Shown here: piece by piece, positions 33,733 through 42,179 of the stretch
How positions within the stretch are numbered: position 1 is the stretch's first letter
How the letters are laid out: every line of letters starts with the position of its first letter
NCBI RefSeq assembly: GCF_016287535.1
Contig: NZ_JAEFAJ010000029.1
Location: 1 to 43,340, forward strand
DNA: 43,340 nucleotides
DNA from: Ruminococcus sp.
Lineage (GTDB): Bacteria > Bacillota > Clostridia > Oscillospirales > Ruminococcaceae
Direction of reading: 5' to 3'
Notes under the pieces: generated by a model
What the model was told of the DNA's origin: nothing
Databases searched by the model: none
Seen by the model: only the letters and a program-made list of their open reading frames with translations
Made by a program: the position numbers and the translations under genes

Positions 33733-33847
33733 ATAACCCGTGGGGCTAAAGCCGCCTTTAAATTAATAAAAAGGAATGAATTCAGATGAAGAGCAGCATT
33801 ATCAAAAGCTCAGCAGCTATAGTTCCGGTAAACAGAGGGATAATGAT

Positions 33848-34651
33848 ATGAGGGATATCGCTGTAGCTGTAACTTTATACAACAATGAAAAGGAAATTAT
33901 CGGATTTGCCGGCAGCCTGCTGAAGCAAAGCATCGCTGACCGTATCCAGCTTCTGGTGACCTGCAATGCCTGCAAGGACCCCGAAAGCTTCAGGAAGGAA
34001 CTGCTTGAAGTCCTTCCGTCAGCACTCGTATACGAGCCCGGCAGTAATCTGGGATACCTTAACGGCTGTTTATACGGCGTAAGGGAATCCGGACAGGATT
34101 ATTCATGGGTAATGGTATCCAATACGGACATTGAATTCAAGGAGACGAATTTCTTTGAAAAAATAACCGGGAATGTCCGCGATGATGTATGGTGCGTAAG
34201 CCCTGATATAGTATTGTCGGCAACAGGCGTGCATCAGAATCCCTTCCTTGCTGAACGCCCGTCAAAGAAAAAGATCATGATATGGAAAACCGCTTTTTCC
34301 AACCGCTTTTTATACAGGCTCTACTTCAAGCTCAGCGACCTGAAGCCCAGAAAGCCTCAGAACGGCGCTATGAAGAGCAGATACGTCTATGCTGTTCACG
34401 GAAGCTGTTTCATGTTCAGAAAGGAATGTGTTGAAAAGATACTGCCCGTCTGCAAAAATATCTTTATGTACGGCGAGGAACTACTGGTCGGAGAAATAAT
34501 ACGCCAGAACGGCAAAAAAGCCCTTTTCAACGCCTCGGTCGGCATTATCCATAACGAGAACCAGGTAACCGGCACTATCGGAATGGACCGCAAGCAGAAA
34601 TGGTTCAAGAACTCGTTCAGATACCTGACAGCAAACTATTTCAATAAATAA
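33848..34651 (+). CDS. Family 2 glycosyltransferase (WbbL/rhamnosyltransferase-like)
   Basis: A 267-residue enzyme if started at the ATG at 33848 (GAGGG about 8 nt upstream), which places the fold start IAVAVTLYNNEKEI at the N-terminus. An ATG at 33776, adjacent to AAAGGA, would add 24 polar residues and remains possible. EPGSNLGYLNGCLYGV and SWVMVSNTDIEF (the metal-binding D-x-D equivalent is NTD) match the WbbL-type rhamnosyltransferase group. HGSCFMFRKE and MYGEELLVGEIIRQNGK follow in the usual order. Probably a cell-wall or surface polysaccharide enzyme. Monocistronic, with its own promoter and terminator. Confidence 0.85.
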   Translation: MRDIAVAVTLYNNEKEIIGFAGSLLKQSIADRIQLLVTCNACKDPESFRKELLEVLPSALVYEPGSNLGYLNGCLYGVRESGQDYSWVMVSNTDIEFKETNFFEKITGNVRDDVWCVSPDIVLSATGVHQNPFLAERPSKKKIMIWKTAFSNRFLYRLYFKLSDLKPRKPQNGAMKSRYVYAVHGSCFMFRKECVEKILPVCKNIFMYGEELLVGEIIRQNGKKALFNASVGIIHNENQVTGTIGMDRKQKWFKNSFRYLTANYFNK

Positions 34652-34660
34652 AAAGCAACA

Positions 34661-34687
34661 AGCCCTGCGGCAGTGCCGCAGGGCTTT
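34661..34687 (+). terminator. Hairpin terminator of the glycosyltransferase gene
   Basis: AGCCCTGCGGCA and TGCCGCAGGGCT around one base, followed by only a short T stretch. Confidence 0.7.
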
Positions 34688-34714
34688 CGCTATTCCGCCG
34701 CCTTTCCCCTGAGA

Positions 34715-34770
34715 GTGACAATACTCACGTGATAGGTGACAAATCGCCATGATAAAGTGACAGATGACAC
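34715..34770 (+). promoter_or_regulatory. Three phased GTGACA repeats before the Ig-repeat gene
   Basis: GTGACA at 34715, 34736 and 34757: exact 21-bp steps. After the hexamer the next bases are A/T-rich and copy 2 ends GATAAA. The last copy begins 14 bp before a -35-like GTTCCA. This is the same geometry as the two copies before the dgkA operon. Confidence 0.7.
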
Positions 34771-34800
34771 GTTCCAAAACCTCATGAAGTATGATATCAT
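34771..34800 (+). promoter_or_regulatory. Weak, probably activator-dependent promoter of the Ig-repeat gene
   Basis: GTTCCA at 34771-34776, 18-nt spacer, TATCAT at 34795-34800. The poor -35 box fits a need for the adjacent GTGACA-binding activator. A short frame (MSAGLSQEI, 34862-34891) lies in the leader after GGAGG but spaced too far to be convincing. Confidence 0.5.
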
Positions 34801-34922
34801 AATGACAGTGAAGGACACGAAAGACAAAATAAACGAAAAGGAGGTAAATCAGGGGTTGAAAATGTCTGCGGGGCTTTCACAGGAGATATAAAAATACTTA
34901 TTAAAGATGGAGGTTGTTTATT

Positions 34923-37808
34923 ATGAAAAAGAATTCCAAGAAAATGTTTGCATTATTACTGGGAGCACTGGCTCTGCAAAGCGGACTCACAGCAGTTTCG
35001 GCAAGCGCTGAGACAATAACACGTGAAACCGCACTGAAAACAGGTTATTACGAAGATCTGGCTCCTGAACTTTCAGATGACGATACGGACGATCTTTCCT
35101 TATTCAGAAAGGGCGGCGACCTTGGCTTAAAGCCGCAGCTCAGCGGCGATCCTATCATGACTCCTCCCGCAACAGCTGAAAAAGGCTACTACGCACTGAT
35201 AGTTACAGGAAAAAAACTCCAAAAGGGTGACATTGGAGAAATAGTCAGCGGTAAAGAAAAGATCAGGGACGACGAAAGATTCACTACTACAGGCGAAATG
35301 ATAGCATCGTGGTACAAGAAAATAGACGAAGGTCTCAAAAACGGTCCTGTTCTTTTCTGTACCGGAATCACCGAAAGTGACGCAGAGCTGCTGAACTCGA
35401 TAATCTGCGGGGACTATGATACCGTTATCATAGATACCAGAAATCCCAACAGATCAATATCCGTAAGCCTTACCAACGACAAGACCGCTTATATACTAAA
35501 GTACGGCGAGTCTGTTGAGCTGGGAGTTACCGCAAAAGGCGGCGCAGGCGGCTATACCTACCAGTGGTATAAGGACGGCAGGGCTGTAAGCGGAGCCACT
35601 TCTTCAGCATACACCGCTACCGAAGTCGGAAAGTATACCTGCAGAGTAACTGACAAGATAGGTCTCAGAGCCACATCAAAGGCTGTGAATATAGTATCCA
35701 CACTGTCCTTCACAAAGCTCCCGGAGGATATACATATCGCACAGGGCGGAAGCGGAGAGCTGTCCGTAGAAATATCCGGCGGACTTGCCCCGTATACCTA
35801 TCAGTGGTATAAGGACGGCGAAGCGATAGCTGATTCAAACTCTGCCACCTGTACTGTTACAGCGGCAGGAAAGTACAACTGCAAGGTAACGGATTCACTC
35901 GGTCAGGAGATAACAGGAAGATACGGCACCGTTTACATCGCTGAGAAGCTTGCCCTCTCAACAGATCTCAGCGAAAAGGAGATAATGCCCGCAAGCGGAA
36001 TCGTACTCCGTGTCGGCGCAAAGGGCGGCTACGGAACATATACCTATCAGTGGTACAGGAACGGCGAGCTCCTTGCCACAACAAAGGGTCCGAGCATAGG
36101 CACTTCACTGGAAGGCAGCTATTACTGTATCGTTACCGACGAATCAGGTCAGTCTGTAAAGAGCAGGACCTGCGCTGTGATCGAGAAGATCGTTATTACA
36201 TCACAGCCTCAGTCCCAGACTGTAGCCAACGGAAAGTCGGCAACGCTCTCCGTTGCGGTCAATGGCGGTAAGGCTCCTTATACCTACCAGTGGTACAAGG
36301 CAGGCACAGCCATAAGCGGTGCCACATCAAGGACCTACAACGCCTCTGTTTCAGGTTCTTACTACTGCGTTATCAAGGATAATTCAGGTCAGAGCATTTC
36401 CACAAATACAGCTTCTGTAACTATAGCCTCTGCTATAAACATCACATCACAGACTCAGAATTATCCTGTACTCTCATCAAACGGCACAGCTACACTTAGT
36501 GTGACAGCAAGCGGCGGATACGGTACTCTTACTTATCAGTGGTACAAGAGCGGAGTTCTTATCAGCGGTGCAACAAAATCAACATATACAGCTACAGCAG
36601 AAGGTACATACTACTGCACAGTAAAGGACAGCATCGCTCAGCTCAAGAGCACAAACAATATCATCGTAGTTAAAAAGCTGGCTGTCTCTTCACAGTCAGG
36701 CAATGTTACTATCAACAGCGGCAGAAGCACTTCACTTACAGTCACACCAACAGGCGGAAAAGGTCCATACAAGTATCAGTGGTTCAAGAACGGCACAAGT
36801 ATAAGCGGAGCTACATCATACATATACACTACATCGGAAGCAGGCACTTACCGCTGCAGGATCACGGATCAATCAAATCAGACAGTATATTCCTCAAACG
36901 CAACAGTTACGGTACTGAGCTTCCGTATAACATCACAGCCCAAGAGCGGAGTCATCGCTTCTGACAGGGGCTACAAGCTCTCAGTAGGCGTAACAGGCGG
37001 AAAGGCTCCTTATAAGTACACATGGAGGAAAGACGGCGGCTATGTAGGCGGTGAGGCTAACCTCACAGTATACGAGTCAGGCAAATACTACTGCACTATC
37101 GTTGACGCAGACGGCAAGACCCTCACAAGCGATACAGTTACACTCACAAAGGATTACCTCAGATTTACAAACACATTCCCCACATACGCAAAGCGTGAAG
37201 GCAGCTATTATCACCTCAGCGCCAAGGCGGCAGGCGGCTCAGGCAATTATTATTACTACTACTGGCAGAAAATGGCAGCAGGAACTAATGAGTGGGTATA
37301 CACAGACTGTCACGACGCTGACCTCTATGTATATGCAGGCACATCGAAAGGCGACATCTACAGATGCTGCATTACCTGCGAGCGTTCTTACGAACCCGGA
37401 TACGCTTACCTCTGGGGACCGAGAATATATATAGCAGATCCTATGAGCCTGAAAACAAGCTCAAGCTTCGGCAGCTCGACAGGTATTCTTACAGTAAATG
37501 GTTCTGAAGGCTTCGGTCCCTATACAGTAAAATGGTATAAGAGGACAGCAGAGGATAAGTATAACTACAAGTCCGCAAAGCTCGTATCTTCCTATTCAAC
37601 AAGTGAAATTTATACTATCTACTATTCTGTACGCAAGAGCAACACAACATCGGGAAAATATACAGAGGAGTACTACGCAGGATATTACAGCGGCTGGAAA
37701 ACACGCTATGTAGATAACTACGATCTGTACACCTGTGAAATAACAGACGCAACAGGAACAACGGTTAAAACAGCAGAATTCACTGTATGCAGAGGCTACT
37801 TCAATTAA
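34923..37808 (+). CDS. Secreted protein with tandem Ig-like domains
   Basis: A 961-residue exported protein; the ATG at 34923 is 9 nt after GGAGG. Signal peptide 1-32 (cut near VSASAE), then an N-terminal region of about 150 residues that I do not recognise (PVLFCTGITESDAELLNS). About nine Ig-like repeats of 80-90 residues follow. Seven carry the core (T/K)Y(Q/T)W(Y/F/R)(K/R)xG with a later (K/Y)Y(N/T/Y)C; the last two diverge. Cysteine pairs per domain are incomplete. It has no sortase motif, dockerin or C-terminal membrane span, so how it stays on the cell (if it does) is unclear. Such proteins usually act in adhesion or cell-surface assembly. Monocistronic, under the phased-GTGACA promoter. 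Confidence 0.85.
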   Translation: MKKNSKKMFALLLGALALQSGLTAVSASAETITRETALKTGYYEDLAPELSDDDTDDLSLFRKGGDLGLKPQLSGDPIMTPPATAEKGYYALIVTGKKLQKGDIGEIVSGKEKIRDDERFTTTGEMIASWYKKIDEGLKNGPVLFCTGITESDAELLNSIICGDYDTVIIDTRNPNRSISVSLTNDKTAYILKYGESVELGVTAKGGAGGYTYQWYKDGRAVSGATSSAYTATEVGKYTCRVTDKIGLRATSKAVNIVSTLSFTKLPEDIHIAQGGSGELSVEISGGLAPYTYQWYKDGEAIADSNSATCTVTAAGKYNCKVTDSLGQEITGRYGTVYIAEKLALSTDLSEKEIMPASGIVLRVGAKGGYGTYTYQWYRNGELLATTKGPSIGTSLEGSYYCIVTDESGQSVKSRTCAVIEKIVITSQPQSQTVANGKSATLSVAVNGGKAPYTYQWYKAGTAISGATSRTYNASVSGSYYCVIKDNSGQSISTNTASVTIASAINITSQTQNYPVLSSNGTATLSVTASGGYGTLTYQWYKSGVLISGATKSTYTATAEGTYYCTVKDSIAQLKSTNNIIVVKKLAVSSQSGNVTINSGRSTSLTVTPTGGKGPYKYQWFKNGTSISGATSYIYTTSEAGTYRCRITDQSNQTVYSSNATVTVLSFRITSQPKSGVIASDRGYKLSVGVTGGKAPYKYTWRKDGGYVGGEANLTVYESGKYYCTIVDADGKTLTSDTVTLTKDYLRFTNTFPTYAKREGSYYHLSAKAAGGSGNYYYYYWQKMAAGTNEWVYTDCHDADLYVYAGTSKGDIYRCCITCERSYEPGYAYLWGPRIYIADPMSLKTSSSFGSSTGILTVNGSEGFGPYTVKWYKRTAEDKYNYKSAKLVSSYSTSEIYTIYYSVRKSNTTSGKYTEEYYAGYYSGWKTRYVDNYDLYTCEITDATGTTVKTAEFTVCRGYFN

Positions 37809-37819
37809 TATCACATCAT

Positions 37820-37853
37820 AAAGAGGACCCCTTTTTCAAAAGGGGTCCTCTTT
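37820..37853. terminator. Bidirectional terminator between convergent genes
   Basis: AAAGAGGACCCCTTTT and its complement AAAAGGGGTCCTCTTT around TC. It serves the Ig-repeat gene and the DUF4349 gene. Confidence 0.92.
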
Positions 37854-37875
37854 ATCAATGTATACTGTTTCTCTG

Positions 37876-38937
37876 TCACTGCTTATCAGCAGGCTTGTCA
37901 CCGCTGACTGCATTTTCGTTTTTTTCAGTTGCTTCCGAGGTAACGAGCTCATTCATCTGCTCCGCTCTCTTCTGCAGCCTTTTCTTATCACGCTTATTCG
38001 ACAGTCCGGAGAAGAACCTGATCAGTCTGCGGATGATCAGTATTATGAGTCCCACAAGAAGCAGATAAGGAAGCAGCCTTATCAGGACAAACAGGAGATT
38101 TTCAAGGAAATACAGGAAGCTGTCCCATGTTCTTGAAACCGTATTCCTGAACCGCTGACCAAACGTATCGGTGCGCTCAACAACCGGCTTTTCAGTATAT
38201 TCGCGTACTTCATTCAGAGTGAGATATACATATGAATACGCAACATCATTCTCAATATTGTTCATGCGAGTTTTTATCTTGGCGATCTCTATCTGAATAT
38301 TTGTAAGCTCGTTTTCAACCTCTATCGCATCCTGTTCACTCTTCAGCTCGGAAAGGATATCAAGGTATCTCTTCTCCTTGGCTTCATATATGCTGAGAGT
38401 GGTTTTTAGGTCTGAATATTCTGTGGTCAGATTCTGGACCGACGCATTCTTGCTGCGCATATCCCCTATGGCTTCAGCGTCCCTGCAGAAGCTCTCATAA
38501 TCGGCGCTGGGTATACGTATCACCGCACTGAGGTTTTTCCATTTCTGTTCATCTGAATACTGCCATTTGCTCGTACTGCCGCCGTCATTGTAGTTTTCGC
38601 GTTCAAGGAAGCCGTTATACCGGTTTATAAGGTCGTGTATCCTGTATACAGCATCGTCAAAGTCCAAAACATCTATGCTCATATCACACGAATAAATGAG
38701 CATCTGTTTATCTATCGCCTTAACTTCAGACTGCTTGTAGCTTAAAGAGCTCGCCTCTCCGTTTTCATCAGCTTCATAATCTGCTTTTATATAGTCTTCA
38801 CCGGAATAAGCTTCATCTGAGCTCTTGCTCTGTACGGAAAATGATGCGGTATTATCCTTTGCTGCATTCTTTGGTGAACCGCAGGACGTCAGCATTATAG
38901 TTCCTGCCAGAGCAATTGAAAAAAGTGCCTTTTTCAT
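37876..38937 (-). CDS. DUF4349 lipoprotein
   Basis: A 353-residue lipoprotein. The ATG at 38937 is 7 nt after AGGAGG. The signal peptide ends in the lipobox MLTSC. The DUF4349 core (about 80-270) starts QMLIYSCDMSIDV, with SAVIRIPSADYESF and a coiled coil around YEAKEKRYLDILSELKSEQ. A hydrophobic helix at about 290-315 (LIRLLPYLLLVGLIILII) is followed by a basic tail. With a lipid anchor at one end and a span at the other, the middle would loop outside the cell. The family's function is unknown. Own promoter at 39000-38972. Confidence 0.88.
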   Translation of the reverse strand: MKKALFSIALAGTIMLTSCGSPKNAAKDNTASFSVQSKSSDEAYSGEDYIKADYEADENGEASSLSYKQSEVKAIDKQMLIYSCDMSIDVLDFDDAVYRIHDLINRYNGFLERENYNDGGSTSKWQYSDEQKWKNLSAVIRIPSADYESFCRDAEAIGDMRSKNASVQNLTTEYSDLKTTLSIYEAKEKRYLDILSELKSEQDAIEVENELTNIQIEIAKIKTRMNNIENDVAYSYVYLTLNEVREYTEKPVVERTDTFGQRFRNTVSRTWDSFLYFLENLLFVLIRLLPYLLLVGLIILIIRRLIRFFSGLSNKRDKKRLQKRAEQMNELVTSEATEKNENAVSGDKPADKQ

Positions 38938-38971
38938 TTGAATTCCTCCTCTTACCGGCTGGTTTATATAT

Positions 38972-39000
38972 ATAATATCATTTTTCTTGTAACAAGTCAA
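38972..39000 (-). promoter_or_regulatory. Promoter of the DUF4349 gene
   Basis: On the minus strand: TTGACT at 39000-38995, 17-nt spacer, TATTAT at 38977-38972. Confidence 0.75.
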
Positions 39001-39084
39001 TGAATTAATCATAACAAATCATTGAATTTCGTTTACAAATAATAAAAATATACTCAATGACCGATGAGCTTTATTCGTTCTACA

Positions 39085-39135
39085 AAAAAGAAAACCGTCT
39101 GCTGACGGCTGTCGCAAGCCTTCATCAGACGGTTT
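39085..39135 (-). terminator. Terminator downstream of the radical-SAM/phosphoribosyltransferase gene
   Basis: AAACCGTCTG and CAGACGGTTT enclose an inner GGC/GCC stem. On the minus strand it is followed by TTTTCTTTTTT. It lies about 340 bp after the gene's stop, so that stretch is probably transcribed. Confidence 0.8.
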
Positions 39136-39219
39136 ATTATCATTATGAAGCATGAGTAGTATTACTGTTGTATATATTAAAATGATAAATTCTGTATGCT
39201 ATCATATCTGTTTCGTTTT

Positions 39220-39464
39220 TTATGTTGAGTTTGTCCATATCCTGTACGGATCAGTGTTTTTCAAATTATCAAAGCTGATACTTAATTTTACAATAGAGCA
39301 TTCAGCAATCAGTGATACTAAAGAATCATCTGCTATAATACTGCTTTCATATCCGTTAAATCAATATTCTTCAAATGCTTATAGTTAATATCCCATTCAC
39401 CGTGGTTTGCTCTGATAATCCCTTTCCCACCTATATTTATATCTTTTTGTAATTTTTTGTTATG
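39220..39464 (-). pseudogene. Possible frameshifted remnant of a small unknown gene
   Basis: On the minus strand just after the fusion gene, one frame reads GGKGIIRANHGEWDINYKHLKNID and then hits a stop. After a one-base shift near that point the neighbouring frame continues NGYESSIIADDSLVSLIAEC and later SFDNLKNTDPYRIWTNST to a stop at 39220. The two halves join plausibly into one small protein-like sequence of about 80 residues. No family is recognised and no start with a ribosome site is visible. A sequencing error would explain it equally well. Confidence 0.3.
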
Positions 39465-39474
39465 CTACTCTGCT

Positions 39475-41109
39475 TTAATTATGTATTGCTATCTTTTCAC
39501 AGGAAGAGACCGGAAGTGCTTCCAGATATGTTATCCCGTCACGCTTCGCTACGACTTCCTCTGCAAGTACGGAGACCTTAGCCACCGTTATTCCGACCGC
39601 CATCTCGACAAGAGATTCAAGAGCCTTCATTGATTCGCCTGTGTAGATTATATCATCTACTATCAGTACCCTCTTGCCCTTTATGCTGTCTATATCATCG
39701 GGGTCAAGATAAAACTTCAGCTCATTTCCGGCTGTACCTGCCCCGTCTTTAGTAGCAGTCAGACAACGCTTTGCCGACTTCCGGGCAACTACATAGCTCT
39801 TTCCGCTCTGCCTTGACATTTCATAAGAAAGAGGTATTCCCTTCAGCTCCGCGGTAAGTATAACATCAAAGCCGGGCGACTTGTCGAGGAGTCGTTTTGC
39901 ATTTTCCATCGTTACCTCAACGTCGCTGAACATCACGCTTCCCGCAACGCCTATCCTGTCGCTTTCAGCGCAATTCTCAAGCCTTCTGTTCAGCTCGGCT
40001 ACTTTAAGGTCATACTTCTCTGACGCCTTGGCTGTCTTCAGAGCGAGGAACCGGCTCCGGAAAGCTTTTGTTTCTTTCATGGGCTCAGGCTCCTGCACCA
40101 GAAACTCATATCCGTTTTTCTCTACGATATTCTTTATATCGTATTCCATTTTTATAGGGATACCAAGCTCGGTACACTTATCGATTATGTCCTTTATCCA
40201 CTCAAATTCAAGCGGCGTGGCGTCTTCGCCTATTTCGCTTCCTATTACCACCCAGCTGTATTCCCTGCCGAACGCATTCACGAATTCGTCAAGGTGAACC
40301 GGATCGATATGTTCAAGCACCGGCTGATATACGACACAGGCTGTAATTTTATGATCCTTTGTCTTTTCGATAAGCTCCGGTATACGCTTGGTACAGCTGT
40401 TTCGGTCTACGGTGCAGGAGATGACCACATTCCGCAGATCAATGTCCGGAGAAAGGAAACTGATGTCTATTCCGCTCGGACGCTTCGTCACGAGCTGGTA
40501 GGTATCAACACAGTTGTTCTTTCGTCGTTTCAGATCGTTCGCCGCTATGATCTGTCTAATGACATTTTCCTGCCATTCAGGTTTCCAGCAGCCGAAATCT
40601 GACATATATGTAAGGAACCAGTCTATCGGGTTCTCACTCTCTATATTGAACAGTTCGGGAATATCATTTCCCGCAGCATCTTTCCTGAGCTTGTACGGTC
40701 CACGGAAAACGGGCTTCCTGTAGCTGTCCGTGACCTCAAAATGCTCCACCACCTTTTTGCTGAAGCAGTACGGACAGTTTATCGGGCAGCCGATAACCGG
40801 ACTGTACACCTTCGTGTTCAGGTGAGTATCGTGATTTATATCCTTCAGGACACGCTTCAGAGCGACCTGATGTCCGTCATAGTAGACACGAAGCTTCTGT
40901 ATCTGGTCAAGGATCACAGAACTCATGTTTTTGTATTCCTCAAGCTCTTCTCTGACAGGATATATCTCTACTCTCATTTTATTATAGTCGTAACCCTTAA
41001 AATTGATGTAGAAAATATTCATAAGCCTGTTTACGATCTCAGGCTTTTCGAGCATTGTGATTATGCCCGCCGACGGCGCGTCGGTGTAATAGTCTTCAAT
41101 TCTCAGCAT
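39475..41109 (-). CDS. Radical-SAM-like / adenine-type phosphoribosyltransferase fusion
   Basis: A 544-residue fusion. The N-terminal about 370 residues resemble the radical-SAM-like DUF5131 / phage Gp37-Gp68 group. Cys108, Cys112 and Cys115 in GCPINCPYCF form C-x3-C-x2-C for a 4Fe-4S cluster, and YQLVTKRPSGIDI and WVVIGSEIGED follow, as in that group. The C-terminal about 160 residues are a type I phosphoribosyltransferase like adenine phosphoribosyltransferase: DVILTAELKGIPLSYEMSRQ, YVVARKSAK, and the PRPP motif VLIVDDIIYTGES at about 481-493. One enzyme would thus join radical chemistry or nucleic-acid repair to nucleobase and PRPP handling; the reaction is not known to me. The ATG at 41109 has only AAAGG about 12 nt upstream. 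Single gene. Confidence 0.8.
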   Translation of the reverse strand: MLRIEDYYTDAPSAGIITMLEKPEIVNRLMNIFYINFKGYDYNKMRVEIYPVREELEEYKNMSSVILDQIQKLRVYYDGHQVALKRVLKDINHDTHLNTKVYSPVIGCPINCPYCFSKKVVEHFEVTDSYRKPVFRGPYKLRKDAAGNDIPELFNIESENPIDWFLTYMSDFGCWKPEWQENVIRQIIAANDLKRRKNNCVDTYQLVTKRPSGIDISFLSPDIDLRNVVISCTVDRNSCTKRIPELIEKTKDHKITACVVYQPVLEHIDPVHLDEFVNAFGREYSWVVIGSEIGEDATPLEFEWIKDIIDKCTELGIPIKMEYDIKNIVEKNGYEFLVQEPEPMKETKAFRSRFLALKTAKASEKYDLKVAELNRRLENCAESDRIGVAGSVMFSDVEVTMENAKRLLDKSPGFDVILTAELKGIPLSYEMSRQSGKSYVVARKSAKRCLTATKDGAGTAGNELKFYLDPDDIDSIKGKRVLIVDDIIYTGESMKALESLVEMAVGITVAKVSVLAEEVVAKRDGITYLEALPVSSCEKIAIHN

Positions 41110-42056
41110 AAAACATCTTGCCTTTCAGTATTCCTTTTTAATATCCCGCTGTCAGACAGCTTACAGGAAAGCTGACTTAAAAGCGCATTATTCTCTTTTT
41201 CCCTGCCGCACCGCCGTCTTCACTGCCGAAGCGTACTTAAACGGTGAACGGCTCTACTCCGGTATATCAGGATCGCCGCCTGATAACAGCAGTAAGAAGG
41301 AACTGTTCCCTGTTACCGCTTCCGGACGATCATTCTCATTAACTTTTGCTGATACGATGATGTCAACGAGGATAGATGCAGACTCTGCCCATGAAATCGG
41401 ATCAAAGTTTTTGCACGAATGAACTGGAATGACTGAATACTAAAACCTGATTGATGCAAGATATAATAATAAAGATGTTTTGTAACAGAAAGTGTTGAAG
41501 TCGAGTCAGAAGCTACAGAGGTATAACGCACATCGAGCATATACCCTAAATCTATCCACAGAAAGAAGCATACCTTACCAGATCCTTATTCTCACCTGCA
41601 GATGAGCTTATCACAGAAGAACTGGTCCGGCCTTATGCTTCAGAATACCGGTCCTGTCATGATTCCGCCGCTTTATACGTAAATACATTTTATCAGAAGC
41701 AGCTTTACCGCAGCAGGACGATAACATATGGCACTTTGATTATTTGAAGCTACCGCCTTACGGCTATTTTACTATATTTAAAGCCCCAATTATAAATATA
41801 GCGGTCTTTTACTGTCAAAGAATTAAACATTTTATCAACCCCAAAAATACCATTATATATATTATACCACATTAATTCTTATTTTGCGAGTGTTTTTTGC
41901 AAAAAAATTCCATTTTGGCGTATTTTTATTAACATTGTATAGGTTAAACGGCTTATGTACCCTGAAATAAGTATATTAATCACGTTAAAATGCCTGAATG
42001 CGGTTAAATGATAATACCTATCCTGTATTTATCGCCTTTTTTTTCGTTGCATTTCA
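41110..42056. other. Gene-poor stretch, possibly with decayed coding pieces
   Basis: About 950 bp without a convincing gene. Plus-strand pieces such as about 41209-41429 (AEAYLNGERLYSGISG and following) and 41565-41745 (KEAYLTRSLFSPADELITEE and following) look somewhat protein-like but lack starts and ribosome sites. The right part (41760-42050) is very AT-rich. Confidence 0.4.
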
Positions 42057-42089
42057 GAAAAAATAAGCCGGGGCAATTTGTCCCGGCTT
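42057..42089 (-). terminator. Terminator of the GH10 gene
   Basis: AAGCCGGGG (42065-42073) pairs with TCCCGGCTT (42081-42089). On the minus strand it is followed by ATTTTTTCTG. Confidence 0.85.
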
Positions 42090-42179
42090 TCTGTATACAA
42101 TGTAAATAAAATAAAGCATTATCGTCATTTCAGTAAATTAATAATATTGCTATGCCGAGTCTGAAATCAGTTCCGCTCC

